From: DATLLN01 sp963797175
GTDB lineage: Bacteria > Actinomycetota > Thermoleophilia > Gaiellales > JAICJC01
Length of the DNA: 64,000 bases
Assembly (NCBI GenBank): GCA_963797175.1
Contig: CAWCOL010000002.1
Coordinates: 10,233 to 74,232 of the forward strand
Direction of reading: 5' to 3'
The translations under genes and the position numbers were made by a program. The number at the start of each line of letters is the position of its first letter. Position 1 is the first letter of the stretch. The notes beneath the pieces were generated by a model, which was not told the origin of the DNA, did not search any database, and saw only the letters and a list, made by a program, of their open reading frames with translations. Positions 41,766 through 52,131 of the stretch are shown piece after piece.

Positions 41766-42266
41766 ATGGCAGAGCTGATCGCGATCGGGTATGACGACGA
41801 GGCAACGGCCGTCCAGGCGATGGGCGAGGTCGAGGCGCTGAGCCGCGACCTGGTGCTCGAGACGGACGCGGTCGCTGCGATCGTGCGTCACACCGACGGC
41901 AAGTACCAGGTGACGACGAACCACGGCCCGACCACGGGCGGGGGCGCCACCTGGGGGATGTTCTGGGGGTTGCTGTTCGGCATGCTGTTCTTCATCCCGG
42001 TCTTCGGGATGGCGGTCGGAGCGGGCCTTGGTGCGCTCTTCGGCCACCTCGGCAAGTCGACCATCGACAAGAACTTCCAGGATCAGGTGCGGGACATGGT
42101 CAAGCCGGGCACGTCCGCCCTGTTCATGGTCATCGAGAAGGCGACGCCGGACAAGGCGATCGCCGGGATGCAGAAGTACGGCGGCACCGTGCTCAAGACC
42201 TCGTTGTCCGAAGAGGACACGAAGCGGCTGCAGGAAGCGCTGCACGGCGAGACGGTCACCGCCTGA
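41766..42266 (+). CDS. DUF1269-family membrane-associated protein
   Basis: A 166-residue protein with N-terminal ferredoxin-like part (MAELIAIGYDDEATAVQAMGEVEAL), a Gly-rich membrane hairpin (GGGATWGMFWGLLFGMLFFI ... GAGLGALFGHLG) and a second globular half (GTSALFMVIEKATPDKAIAG). This is the DUF1269 layout; such proteins are often stress-induced, function unknown. GGAGG precedes the ATG. Two copies of CACCCGCATG with a 13-bp period lie upstream at 41701-41723. Confidence 0.88.
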   Translation: MAELIAIGYDDEATAVQAMGEVEALSRDLVLETDAVAAIVRHTDGKYQVTTNHGPTTGGGATWGMFWGLLFGMLFFIPVFGMAVGAGLGALFGHLGKSTIDKNFQDQVRDMVKPGTSALFMVIEKATPDKAIAGMQKYGGTVLKTSLSEEDTKRLQEALHGETVTA

Positions 42267-42337
42267 TCCCATGCCGGTGAGGCGCGGCGGCCGCTCGCAA
42301 AGCGGCGCCGCGTCTCCCGGCGGGGTACGATCGGGCG

Positions 42338-43420
42338 ATGGATGACCCGGATGCCGCGGAGGGCAGGCGCGATCCGCCGGCCCGGACGGCCCCCGCGGCG
42401 GCGTTCGTCGCCCGCGGCGCCGGTGCCGCGGCGCGCGCGTCGCTGTTCCCGCTGAAGGTCGCGGGGAAGACGCCGGGCGTCGGGCGCGCGGTCGTGCGCG
42501 GCGGCGCCCAGCTCGGCTCGCGCGGCGTCGAGCGCGCCGTCGACCGGGCGATGGCCGGGCCGCTGCCGGAGACGGTCGCGGGCGCGATGGTCGAGCAGCG
42601 GGTGATCCAGCGGGTCGCAGCCGAGGTGCTGGCCGGCGTGGACATCGAGGCGGCGGTCGCCGCCGCGCTCGAGCGCGAGCGCAGCGAGCGCCTGTTCGAG
42701 CAGGTGCTGGACAGCGATGCGCTCGAGCGCATCATCTCCGACGCGGTGGGGAGCCGGCTCGCCGAGGATCTGGTGGCGCGCCTGGCGGCCAGCGACGAGC
42801 TGCAGCACCTGGTCGAGGAGGTGGTCGCGAGCGATGCCGTCCGCACCGCCATCGCCCGCCAGACCGCAGGGTTCGGCGCCGAGGTCGCGTCCGAGCTGCG
42901 CACGCGCACGCGGCGCGTGGACGACGCCGCGACCGCCCGCGCGCACGGCGCCGACCGCTCGCCCGCAGGCACGTCGCCCTACGCCGGGCTGCTCGCCCGG
43001 GCCGTGGGCGGCGCCGTCGACCTGGCCATCGTGTCGGTCGTCTTCCTGGGCGGCGGCGCGATGATCGGGCTGCTCGCCCAGCTCGTCGGCGGGCTGCGGC
43101 CGGAGTGGCTGGCGGCAGCCCTGGCGGCCATCGGGTGGACGCTGGTGGTGTCCGGCTACCTGCTGCTGTTCTGGACGATCTTCGGGCAGACGCCGGGCAT
43201 GCGCGTGATGGGGCTGCACGTGACGACGGCGGACGGCCGGTATCCCGGCGCGGCCCGGGCGCTCGTGCGCCTGGTCGGCCTGGTGGTCTCGATCATCCCC
43301 ATGTTCCTCGGCTTCCTGCCGGTGCTGTTCGACAGCCGCAGGCGCGGGCTCGCCGACATGCTGGCCGGCACCGTCGTCGTCGCCGACGACCGGGCGACTA
43401 CACCCGCTGGCGGCGGGTGA
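42338..43420 (+). CDS. RDD-family membrane protein with long helical N-terminal extension
   Basis: A 360-residue protein. Residues 1-215 are cytoplasmic and helix-rich (AVAAALERERSERLFEQVLDS and similar), with no recognised domain. The RDD domain follows (YAGLLARAVGGAVDLAIVS ... IFGQTPGMRVMGLHV ... DSRRRGLADMLAGTVVV) with four hydrophobic segments. RDD proteins include ion exchangers; role unknown. TACGAT (42326-42331) exactly six bases before the ATG marks a leaderless transcript. It overlaps the convergent P-type ATPase stop by 23 bp. Confidence 0.85.
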   Translation: MDDPDAAEGRRDPPARTAPAAAFVARGAGAAARASLFPLKVAGKTPGVGRAVVRGGAQLGSRGVERAVDRAMAGPLPETVAGAMVEQRVIQRVAAEVLAGVDIEAAVAAALERERSERLFEQVLDSDALERIISDAVGSRLAEDLVARLAASDELQHLVEEVVASDAVRTAIARQTAGFGAEVASELRTRTRRVDDAATARAHGADRSPAGTSPYAGLLARAVGGAVDLAIVSVVFLGGGAMIGLLAQLVGGLRPEWLAAALAAIGWTLVVSGYLLLFWTIFGQTPGMRVMGLHVTTADGRYPGAARALVRLVGLVVSIIPMFLGFLPVLFDSRRRGLADMLAGTVVVADDRATTPAGGG

Positions 43421-45817
43421 TCGCCCTCGTCCTCCCGCCGTCCCCGGCGCCCGCGCCGCGGTAGGGCGAGAGGTTCAGGAACGAGAGCGCGGCGAACGCC
43501 AGCAGGCTGACGGCGACCACCACCAGCAGCACCCACAGGCCCGGCTGTGACAGCGCGAAGAAGTCGCGCCCCGCCTGGGAGCCGAGCACGAGCAGGTACC
43601 CGGAGGCGAGCGCGCCGACCAGGGTGAGGACGGCGACGGCATGCCGGCGGCTGGCCTGCATGCGGTCGGCCTCGAGCACCAGCAGCAGGTAGAGGCCGAT
43701 CACGACGTAGACGGTGGTGGCGGCCGTGCGGCCCTCCTGCGGCGAGTAGCCGCGCACCTCGGCAACGGCCATGTAGGCGAGGATCGTGGCGCCCGCCAGC
43801 ACGATGCCGGCCGGGATCGCGAACCTCGCCACCCGGCGCAGGAACCCCGCCGTCGGCACCGGCCCGGAGATGGGCGCGAACGCCAGCACGAAGCCGGGGA
43901 TGCCGACCGTGAACGTCGCCGCCAGCGTCAGGTGGCGGGGCAGCACCGGGAAGCCGCTGGTCATCAGGCCGAACGTGAGGATCACGGCGGCGGCGAACAC
44001 CGACTTCGTGACGAACAGGCAGGCGACGCGCTGGATGTTGCCGATGATCCGCCTGCCCTCGCCGACGGCGTCTGGGATGGCCCCGAACCGGTCGGCGATG
44101 AGCACGCTGTCGGCCACGCTTTTGGCGAGCTGGCTGCCGCTGCCGAACGCGATGCCCAGCCGCGCGCCCTTCATCGCCGGGACGTCGTTGACCCCGTCGC
44201 CGATCATGGCAACGTAGGCGCCGTCGTCTCGCAGCGCCTCCACCAGTCGCCGCTTGTGCTGCGGTGCCAGACGTGCGAACACGTTGCGCTCACGGACGAC
44301 GAGCCGCAGCTCGCCGTCGCTCTCGGGCAGGTCGTCGCCGATCACGGTGCCGGCGGCGACGTCCACCCCCGCCTCCGCGGCGATGGCCGCGACCGTCACC
44401 GGCGCGTCGCCCGACATCACCTTGAGCGCCACCCCCTGGCCGCGCAGGTACTCGATGGTCGAGCGGGCATCCTCGCGCAGCCGCTCGGTCAGCACGACGG
44501 CGGCGAGCGGCCGCAGGGCCGGCGGTTCGACGCCGGCGGCGGACGCGTCGGGCGCGGCGACCGCGTCCGAGCGGCCGAACAGCAGCACGCGCCGGCCCTG
44601 CTCCTGGTGCTCGCCGACCACGCCGGGCACGGCGCCGGATGCCAGCACGTCGGGAGCGCCCAGCACGAGCCAGCCGTCCCCGCCGCGCAGCCGCACGGCG
44701 CTCCACTTCCAGCGCGACGAGAACGGCACCTCGTCCAGCACCTCGGCTGCCTCGCCCTCGACGCCGTCGGCAACGGCGTCCAGCGTCTCGTTGCGCCCGG
44801 CCGCGCTGGCCGCGTAGGCGCCCAGCTGGGCGCGCACGTCCGCGTCCGACGCGCCGTCCAGCGGGATCACGGCGGACAGCGCCAGGCCGCCGTCGGTGAG
44901 CGTGCCGGTCTTGTCCACGCAGACCGTGTCCACGTTGGCCAGCGACTCCACGGCGTTCAGGTACTGCACCAGCATGCCGCGGCCGGTCAGGCGGGCGGCG
45001 GCCACCGCGAACGCCAGGCTGGCGAGCAGCACCAGGCCCTCCGGCACCAGCGTCACGATCCCGGCGGTGGCGGTCGCGGCCGCGTCCCGGAACGGGATCT
45101 CGCGGTGGATCAGCGCGAAGATGAAGACCGCGCCGAGCGGCACCATCACCGCCACCAGCACCGTCAGCAGGCGGTTGATCTGCTGCTCCAGCGGCGACCG
45201 CTCGCGGGCGTCCTCGCGGGCCTCGCCCAGCAGCCGGGCGGCGTAGCTCTCGTCGCCGGTGCCGTCGGCGAGGTACCGGCCGCCGCCCTCGACCACGAAC
45301 GAGCCGGACAGCACCCGCTCCCCCTCGCCGCGAGGCACGGGCACCGACTCGCCGGTCAGCGGCGACTCGTCCAGCGCCAGCCCGGCGCCGTCCACCACGC
45401 ACACCGTCGGCGACCACCTGGTCGCCGGCCCGCAGCCGCACCAGGTCGCCGTCCACCACCTCGTCGGCGGCGACGTCGCGCTCCTCGCCCTCGCGGACGA
45501 CCCGCGCCCGCGGCGCGACCAGCAGCGCCGCCCGATCGAGCGCCCGCTTGGCCCGCACCTCCTGGATGATGCCGATCGCGGAGTTGGCCACGACGATGCC
45601 CAGGAAGAGGCCGTCGGCGGGGTCGCCGGCGATCAGCAGCACGACGAAGAACGAGACCAGGATCAGGTTGAACAGCGTCAGCGTGTTCTCGCGGACGATG
45701 CCCTTGACGGTGCGGCTGGAGGGCAGCGGTTCGCGCTCCCCGCGCCGCGCCAGCCGCTGCCTGCGCCTCGGCCTCGGTCAGGCCGCGGCCGTCGCTCGCC
45801 TGCCCCGCCTCGCTCAC
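43398..45817 (-). CDS. Cation-transporting P-type ATPase (CtpE-like), with two frameshifts
   Basis: Starts at GTG 45817 (VSEAGQASDGRGLTEAEAQ). The frame is lost at about 45760, resumes through LLIAGDPADGLFLGIVVANS, and is lost again near 45405 before VVDGAGLALDESPLTGES. Thereafter it is intact: VPEGLVLLASLAFAVAA (helix 4 PEGL), phosphorylation motif VCVDKTGTLTD, the nucleotide-binding domain, and MIGDGVNDVPAMKGARLGIA. This PEGL/DKTGTLT pattern resembles CtpE-type calcium or divalent-cation pumps; the ion is not established. At 45405 a 2-base loss (GGCGTG read as GGTG) explains the shift. About 806 residues if repaired. Divergent from purE. Confidence 0.87.
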
Positions 45818-45841
45818 GAGGGGCAGTGTAGTGTCCGCACC

Positions 45842-46339
45842 ATGACCGACACGCGGCCGCTGGTGGGCGTGATCATGGGGTCGCGCTCGGACTGGGAGAC
45901 GATGCGGCACGCCTGCGAGACGCTCGACCGGCTCGAGGTGCCGCACGAGCGGCGGGTGGTCTCGGCCCATCGCACGCCCGACCTGCTGTTCGACTACGCG
46001 CACTCCGCGCGCGACCGCGGGCTGGAGGTGATCATCGCCGGCGCGGGCGGCGCGGCCCACCTACCCGGGATGACCGCGGCGAAGACCTCGCTGCCGGTGC
46101 TGGGCGTGCCGATCCAGTCGAGTGCGTTGTCCGGCATGGATTCGCTGTTGTCGATCGTGCAGATGCCGGCGGGCATCCCGGTGGGGACGCTGGCGATCGG
46201 CCGTGCCGGCGCGGTCAACGCCGCCCTGCTGGCGACGGCGATCGTCGCCGGATCGCGGCCCGACGTGCTGGAGCGGCTGGAGCGGTTCCGCCGCGAGCAG
46301 GCGCCACGCCGTCCTGCAGTCGCCCGACCCGTCGTCGGA

Positions 46340-46343
<4 letters not shown>
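45842..46343 (+). CDS. purE: N5-carboxyaminoimidazole ribonucleotide mutase, frameshifted near its end
   Basis: PurE of de novo purine synthesis (N5-CAIR to CAIR). Conserved segments: VGVIMGSRSDWETMRHA, SAHRTPDLLFDYA, IIAGAGGAAHLPGMTAA and GVPIQSSALSGMDSLLSI. The frame breaks at about 46303 and resumes as HAVLQSPDPSSE then TGA at 46343. Restoring CG at GGCGCCACG gives REQA-R-HAVLQ without loss. About 167 residues when repaired. TAGTGT (45829-45834) lies seven bases before the ATG. The TGA overlaps the purK GTG. Confidence 0.92.
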
Positions 46344-47407
<1,064 letters not shown>

Positions 47408-47408
<1 letters not shown>

Positions 47409-48484
47409 TGCGCGCGCTGCGCAACCCGGACGTCGATCCGGCCGCCGCCGCGGCGCTGCGGGCCCCGGCGGCCGCGCCGCTCGCCTTCCACCGGCGGATG
47501 CCCGGCTACGCACCGGCGCCGGTGGTCGAGCTGCCGGACGAAGGGCTCGTGGTCAAGCTCGAGACCGACCGGTTCGGCCTGCCGGCCTTCAAGGCGCTGG
47601 GCGCCTGGTGGGCGGCTCACCGCGCGCTGTGCGAGCGGCTGGGCGGCGAGCCGCGGTGGAGCACGGTCGACGAGCTGCGCGAGGCCTACGCCCCGCTCCG
47701 CCCGCTGGCGCTGGTCGCGGCCACCGACGGCAACCACGGCCGCGCCGTCGCCCGCTACGCCCGCCTGGCCGGCCTCGGCGCCCGCATCCTCGTGCCCGAG
47801 TCGATGGCCGCCGTCCGGCGCGAGGCGATCGCCGCCGAGGGCGCGCAGGTCGAGATCGTCGCCGGCTCCTACGACGACGCGGTCGCGCGTTCGGCGCAGG
47901 CCGATCCGCAGCGCGAGCTGATCGTCTCTGACACGGCCTGGGCCGGGTACGAGCGCGTGCCGTCCGACGTGATCGACGGCTACTCGACCATCTTCCAGGA
48001 GCTGGAAGGCCGGCTGTCCGCGCCGCCCGACCTGGTGATGGTGCAGATGGGCGTGGGCTCGCTGGCGGCCGCGTGCGTCGCGAACTGCCGCGCGCGCTGG
48101 CCGGAGACGCCGATCATCGGCGTCGAGCCGCTCGACGCGGCCTGCGTGCTGGCCGCGATCGAAGCCGGCGGGCCGGTGCTCGTCCCCGGCCCTCACCGCT
48201 CCTCGATGGCGGGGCTGAACGCGGGGCTGCCGGCGACGATCGCCCTGCCGGCGCTGCGGCTCGGCATCGATGCGTTCGTCGCGGTCGAGGACGCCTGGGC
48301 CGACCACGCCGTTGCGCTGCTGCGGCGGCACGGCCTCGAGGTCGGGGAGTCGGGCGCCGCCGGGCTGGCCGGCCTGCTCGCCCTCCGGGGGGCCCGCGGC
48401 GCTGTTGCCGAGCTCAGCGCCGGTGCACAGCGCGTGATGCTGGTGGCCACCGAGGGGCCGACGGGAACGGCTCCGCATCCATGA
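47408..48484 (+). CDS. PLP-dependent diaminopropionate ammonia-lyase-like enzyme
   Basis: A 358-residue fold-type II PLP enzyme. The Schiff-base Lys is in FGLPAFKALGAWWA, the PLP phosphate/substrate loop is ATDGNHGRAVARYARL, and MGVGSLAAACV is the phosphate cup. This matches diaminopropionate ammonia-lyase (DpaL), which yields pyruvate and ammonia; threonine dehydratase-like relatives are possible. ATG 47408 overlaps the purK TGA (TGATG). The 3' end overlaps the convergent SDR gene by 71 bp. Confidence 0.87.
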
Positions 48485-49223
48485 AGCTCGTCAGCGGCAC
48501 CAGCCGCGGCTCGGCACCGCCGCGCATCGCCACGACCCGCCCGGCCACGTGCTCGTCCCGCACCAGGTCAACGGCGACTCCGGCGACGTCGTCCGGGTCG
48601 ATCAGCTCGCCCTCCAGGTCGGGCGGGAGCGGCTCGTCCGCCTCACGGCGGCGACGGACGGTGTCCAGCACGGCCTCGGTCGCGACCGTGTGCGGCGCGA
48701 TGCAGTTGACCCGCACGCCCCGGGCCGACAGCGGCGCCAGGCAGGCGGTGAGGCGGATGATCCCGGCCTTCGACACCGCGTACTCCGGCCCGGGATGGGC
48801 GTCGAGGCCGAGGCCCGCAGACGAGGCGATGTTGACCACGGCGCCGCCGCGGCCCTCCTCGAGCGCCGGCAGCGCCTCCTGGGTCAGCACCATGACCGAG
48901 CGGAGGTTGAGATCGAGGGCTCGCGTCCAGTGCTCCCGCGGCGCGTCCGGGAAGACCGGGGAGCTGTAGCCGCCGGCGTTGTTGACGAGCACGTCCAGGC
49001 CGTCGCGGCCGGCGACCAGCGCCCGGGCCTGATCGTCGTCCAGCAGGTCGCAGGCGACGGCGGTGGCGCCGCCGCCGATGTCCTCGGCGACTGCCTTCGC
49101 CGCGTCCCCATCCCGGTCGGCGACGGTCACCCGGGCGCCCTCGGCGGCGAGCCGCCGCGCGATCGCCCGGCCGATCCCCCGACCGGCTCCGGTCACGATC
49201 GCTGTGCGGCCGGGCAGCTCCAT
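48414..49223 (-). CDS. Short-chain dehydrogenase/reductase
   Basis: A 269-residue classical SDR: TGAGRGIGRAIARRL cofactor motif, DVLVNNAGG, catalytic Ser in NIASSAG, and Tyr-Lys in PEYAVSKAG. The final 24 residues (AEPFPSAPRWPPASRAVHRR) lie in the region antisense to the ammonia-lyase gene and look unconserved, so the functional end may be near VPLTSFMD. Substrate unknown. Confidence 0.88.
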   Translation of the reverse strand: MELPGRTAIVTGAGRGIGRAIARRLAAEGARVTVADRDGDAAKAVAEDIGGGATAVACDLLDDDQARALVAGRDGLDVLVNNAGGYSSPVFPDAPREHWTRALDLNLRSVMVLTQEALPALEEGRGGAVVNIASSAGLGLDAHPGPEYAVSKAGIIRLTACLAPLSARGVRVNCIAPHTVATEAVLDTVRRRREADEPLPPDLEGELIDPDDVAGVAVDLVRDEHVAGRVVAMRGGAEPRLVPLTSFMDAEPFPSAPRWPPASRAVHRR

Positions 49224-49263
49224 ACCACCGCACTACCCCAAGGGGCGAGCGCCGAAGCGTCGG

Positions 49264-50160
49264 TCAGCGCCGGACGGCGGATCCGCGCTGGGAGCGCGCG
49301 TAGCGGCGGGTGGCGCCCTCGTCCGTGAACATCACGACCGGGCCGTGGGCGATCAGGCCCTCGGGCGCGCGCTCGCGAATGATCTCGGGCAGGAAGCTCT
49401 CGGCCAGCCAGTCGCGGCCGTGGGCGACCGCGCAGACGGCGGTCAGCCGGTAGAGGTCGTCGTCCAGCCGCTCGCTGTCGGCAACCCTGGGCCGGCTGAC
49501 GAACCGGGTCGGCCCGGTGGGGACGAGCGCGGCGACCGACTCGATCAGGTGCCGGCCCTCCTGCTCGTCGCTCACGAACAGCTCGATCTCGGCATTGCGG
49601 ACGCCGCGCGGCAGCGACCGCGTGGCCAGGATCTGGGAGTTGTGCACGCGCAGCGTCTCGCCCGTCACCGAGCGCAGCTTGGTGGAGCGCAGCGACACCT
49701 CCTCGACCACCCCGGTCAGGCCCCACGGCTCGACCGTGATCGTGTCGCCGACCTCGAACCAGCCCTCGAAGAACATAAAGGTGCCGGCCATGATGTCGGT
49801 CAGGAACCGCTGCGCCGCGAAGCCGAACAGGATCACCAGCAGCGAGGCGCTGGCGATGGCGGCGGAGCGGCCGGGGCCGACCAGCTGGGCCAGCGCGATC
49901 AGCAGCGCGATCGTGAAGATCGTGTAGCGCAGGGTGGTCGCGATCAGTGAGACGGCGGTGTCGTGCCGCCGGATCGAGCGCAGCGTCGCGGTGTCGGCGG
50001 GGTCGTCGCCGGAGGCCGGCGCCTTGCGCTCCAGCCAGATCGCGATGCGGTCGATCAGCCGCCCGGAGAGCTTGACGACGATCCACGCGACGACCAGCGC
50101 GACCACGGGGATCAGCACGCGCCGCCAGTTGTCGGAGAGGGTCACATCGAGGTTGCTCAT
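49264..50160 (-). CDS. MscS-family mechanosensitive ion channel
   Basis: About 298 residues. Three hydrophobic segments: IPVVALVVAWIVV, TTLRYTIFTIALLIALAQL and the pore helix SAAIASASLLVILFGFAAQ. The MscS beta domain follows (DTITVEPWGLTGVVEEVSLRSTKLR) and a C-terminal alpha/beta domain. Opens on membrane tension. ATG 50160 is chosen because TACCTT lies seven bases upstream; ATG 50178 and GTG 50181 are in-frame alternatives. Divergent from the ArsR-type regulator, with a palindromic operator between. Confidence 0.9.
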   Translation of the reverse strand: MSNLDVTLSDNWRRVLIPVVALVVAWIVVKLSGRLIDRIAIWLERKAPASGDDPADTATLRSIRRHDTAVSLIATTLRYTIFTIALLIALAQLVGPGRSAAIASASLLVILFGFAAQRFLTDIMAGTFMFFEGWFEVGDTITVEPWGLTGVVEEVSLRSTKLRSVTGETLRVHNSQILATRSLPRGVRNAEIELFVSDEQEGRHLIESVAALVPTGPTRFVSRPRVADSERLDDDLYRLTAVCAVAHGRDWLAESFLPEIIRERAPEGLIAHGPVVMFTDEGATRRYARSQRGSAVRR

Positions 50161-50209
50161 CACCTGCAAGGTAGCCATCACCCCGCCTGCACGCGTCGCC
50201 TGCTAGCAT

Positions 50210-50240
50210 CGAGAGAACTCTCTCGAGAGAAACCTCTCGA
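50210..50240. promoter_or_regulatory. Palindromic operator upstream of the ArsR-type regulator
   Basis: Two overlapping inverted repeats: CGAGAGA-ac-TCTCTCG (50210-50225) and TCGAGAG-aaac-CTCTCGA (50223-50240). They sit directly downstream of a TAGCAT -10-like box (50204-50209) and just before the regulator ATG (50249), the usual place for an autorepressor operator. The overlapping half-sites suggest two dimers can bind. Confidence 0.7.
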
Positions 50241-50248
50241 GGCATGCG

Positions 50249-50833
50249 ATGACCGCATCCGAGCCCGCCCGCACCATCGAGCTGACCGACGCCACCGCGC
50301 TGCGGGCGCTGGCGCACCCGGTGCGCCTGGCGCTGGTCGGCCTGCTCCGCCGCGAGGGGCCGCTGACCGCGACCGAGGCCGGCCGGCTGATCGGCGAGAC
50401 GCCAACCACGTGCTCGTTCCACCTGCGCCAGCTGGCCCGCTACGGGCTGGTCGAGGAAGCCGGCGGCGGCCGCGGGCGGCGGCGGCCGTGGCGCGCGACC
50501 GCCCGTTCCACCAGCTGGCGGCCCGACCCGGACGATCCCGAGCAGGCGGCGGCCGCAGAGCTGCTCTCGGCGGTGATCGCGGAGCGCTACCTCGAGCAGA
50601 TGCGCTCCTGGATCGCGCGCAGCGCCACCGAGCCCGCGGAGTGGCGGGACGCGGCCGGGCTGGGCGACGCGCTCGTGCACCTCACCGCCGCCGAGCTGGC
50701 CGAGCTGCGGGGGCGGATCGAGGCGCTGCTGGAGCCGTTCGCCGCGCGGGCGGCCGATCCCGCGCTGCGCCCCGAGGGCGCACGGCAGGTCGAGGTGCTG
50801 CAGGTGGCGTTCCCGCTGGAGACGCGCCGGTGA
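50249..50833 (+). CDS. ArsR-family winged-helix transcriptional regulator
   Basis: A 194-residue regulator. Winged helix at about 10-80: LRALAHPVRLALVGLLRREG, then TATEAGRLIGETPTTCSFHLRQLARYGLVEEAG. The remainder is helical and lacks a cysteine metal site of the ArsR/SmtB type (only Cys52 or so, in the recognition region), so a non-metal ligand is likely. Its TGA overlaps the GTG of the MFS gene, making a regulator-exporter operon under the palindromic operator. Confidence 0.9.
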   Translation: MTASEPARTIELTDATALRALAHPVRLALVGLLRREGPLTATEAGRLIGETPTTCSFHLRQLARYGLVEEAGGGRGRRRPWRATARSTSWRPDPDDPEQAAAAELLSAVIAERYLEQMRSWIARSATEPAEWRDAAGLGDALVHLTAAELAELRGRIEALLEPFAARAADPALRPEGARQVEVLQVAFPLETRR

Positions 50834-52092
50834 GCCGGTTCGGCCTGCGGTACCTGTCCAGCGAGGTGCTGGCCGACGTCACCTTCCGGCGGTTCTTCAC
50901 CGGTCAGACGATCTCGCTGGTGGGCGACCAGATCACCCTGATCGCGCTGCCGCTGACGGCGATCCTGGTGCTCCACGCCGACGCGGCCGAGATGGGCTAC
51001 CTGACCGCCGCGGCGCTGCTCCCCAACCTGCTGTTCTCGATGCACGCCGGCGCCGCCGTCGACCGGCGCGGCCGCTGGCGGCAGACCATGATCGCGGCCG
51101 ACGTCGGGCGCGCGGCGCTGCTGGCGAGCATCCCGATCGCCGACCTGCTCGGCATCCTGACGATGGCGCAGCTGTACGCCGTCGGGTTCGCGGCCGGGCT
51201 GCTCAGCGTCTTCTTCTACGTCTCCTACAGCACGCTCTTCACCTCGATCGTGAGCCGTGGGCAGCTGATGCAGGCCAACTCACTGACGAACGGGAGCCGT
51301 GCCTTCTCGTTCGTCGCCGGCCCCAGCCTCGGCGGCCTGCTCGTGCAGATCGCGACCGCGCCGTTCGCCCTCGCGGTGGACGCGCTCTCGTTCGTCGGCT
51401 CGGCGCTCTACCTCTCGTCGATCCACCCCCAGGAGCCCGACCACGCACGCCGCCCGGGCGCCTCGGTCACGGCGGGCATCCGGTTCATCCTGCGCACCCC
51501 CGCGCTGCGGGCCTCCATGCTCGGCGCGTCGACCATGAACCTGTTCAACTTCATGTTCGCCGCCCTGTTCGTGCTGTACGCGAACCGCGAGCTGGACGTC
51601 CAGCCGGGGGCGCTCGGCCTGGTGCTCGGCGCGGGTGCGGTCGGCGGGGTGATCGGCTCGGTCGTGACGGGCCGCATCTCACGGCGGATCGGCGTCGGGC
51701 CGGCGTACGTGCTGGGCATGGTCCTGTTTCCGGCCCCCCTGATCCTGGTGCCACTGGCCGGCGGCCCGCACTGGCTGGTGCTGGCGATGCTGTTCCTGGC
51801 CGAGTTCGGCGCGGGCCTGGGCGTCATGCTGCTCGACATCACCATCGGCGCGATCTTCCAGGCGATGGTGCCCGACGGCGTCCGGGCACGGTTCACCGGG
51901 GCGTTCATGACCGTCAACTACGGCGTCCGGCCCGTCGGCTCGCTGGTCGGCGGCCTGCTCGGCGCCGCGATCGGCCTGCGGCCCACCCTGTGGATCGCGA
52001 CCATCGGCGCCCTGCTCGGCATCCTTCCGGTCGTGCTCTCGCCGTTCCCCCGCATGCGCGAGCTGCCGGACGAGGTCAGCTTCGACGAGTGA
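50830..52092 (+). CDS. MFS exporter (enterobactin-exporter-like MFS_3 family)
   Basis: About 420 residues, 12 helices. It opens with a soluble strand (RFGLRYLSSEVLADVTFRRFF) and helix 1 GQTISLVGDQITLIALPLTA. MFS_3 features are AAVDRRGRWRQTMIAADVGRA and NSLTNGSRAFSFVAGPSLGGLLVQ. Probably a drug or small-molecule efflux pump controlled by the coupled ArsR-type repressor. GTG 50830 overlaps the regulator stop (GTGA). Confidence 0.9.
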   Translation: MSRFGLRYLSSEVLADVTFRRFFTGQTISLVGDQITLIALPLTAILVLHADAAEMGYLTAAALLPNLLFSMHAGAAVDRRGRWRQTMIAADVGRAALLASIPIADLLGILTMAQLYAVGFAAGLLSVFFYVSYSTLFTSIVSRGQLMQANSLTNGSRAFSFVAGPSLGGLLVQIATAPFALAVDALSFVGSALYLSSIHPQEPDHARRPGASVTAGIRFILRTPALRASMLGASTMNLFNFMFAALFVLYANRELDVQPGALGLVLGAGAVGGVIGSVVTGRISRRIGVGPAYVLGMVLFPAPLILVPLAGGPHWLVLAMLFLAEFGAGLGVMLLDITIGAIFQAMVPDGVRARFTGAFMTVNYGVRPVGSLVGGLLGAAIGLRPTLWIATIGALLGILPVVLSPFPRMRELPDEVSFDE

Positions 52093-52098
52093 TAACGT

Positions 52099-52114
52099 GC
52101 AACCGACTGGTTGC
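52099..52114. promoter_or_regulatory. Small palindrome GCAACC-GACT-GGTTGC
   Basis: Perfect 6-bp arms 52099-52104 and 52109-52114 with a 4-base centre, 18 bp before the start of the epimerase gene. The AACC-N4-GGTT form resembles TetR-type operators. No TetR gene is in the window, so function is open. Confidence 0.45.
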
Positions 52115-52131
52115 TCATACAGGAGGGTGTC

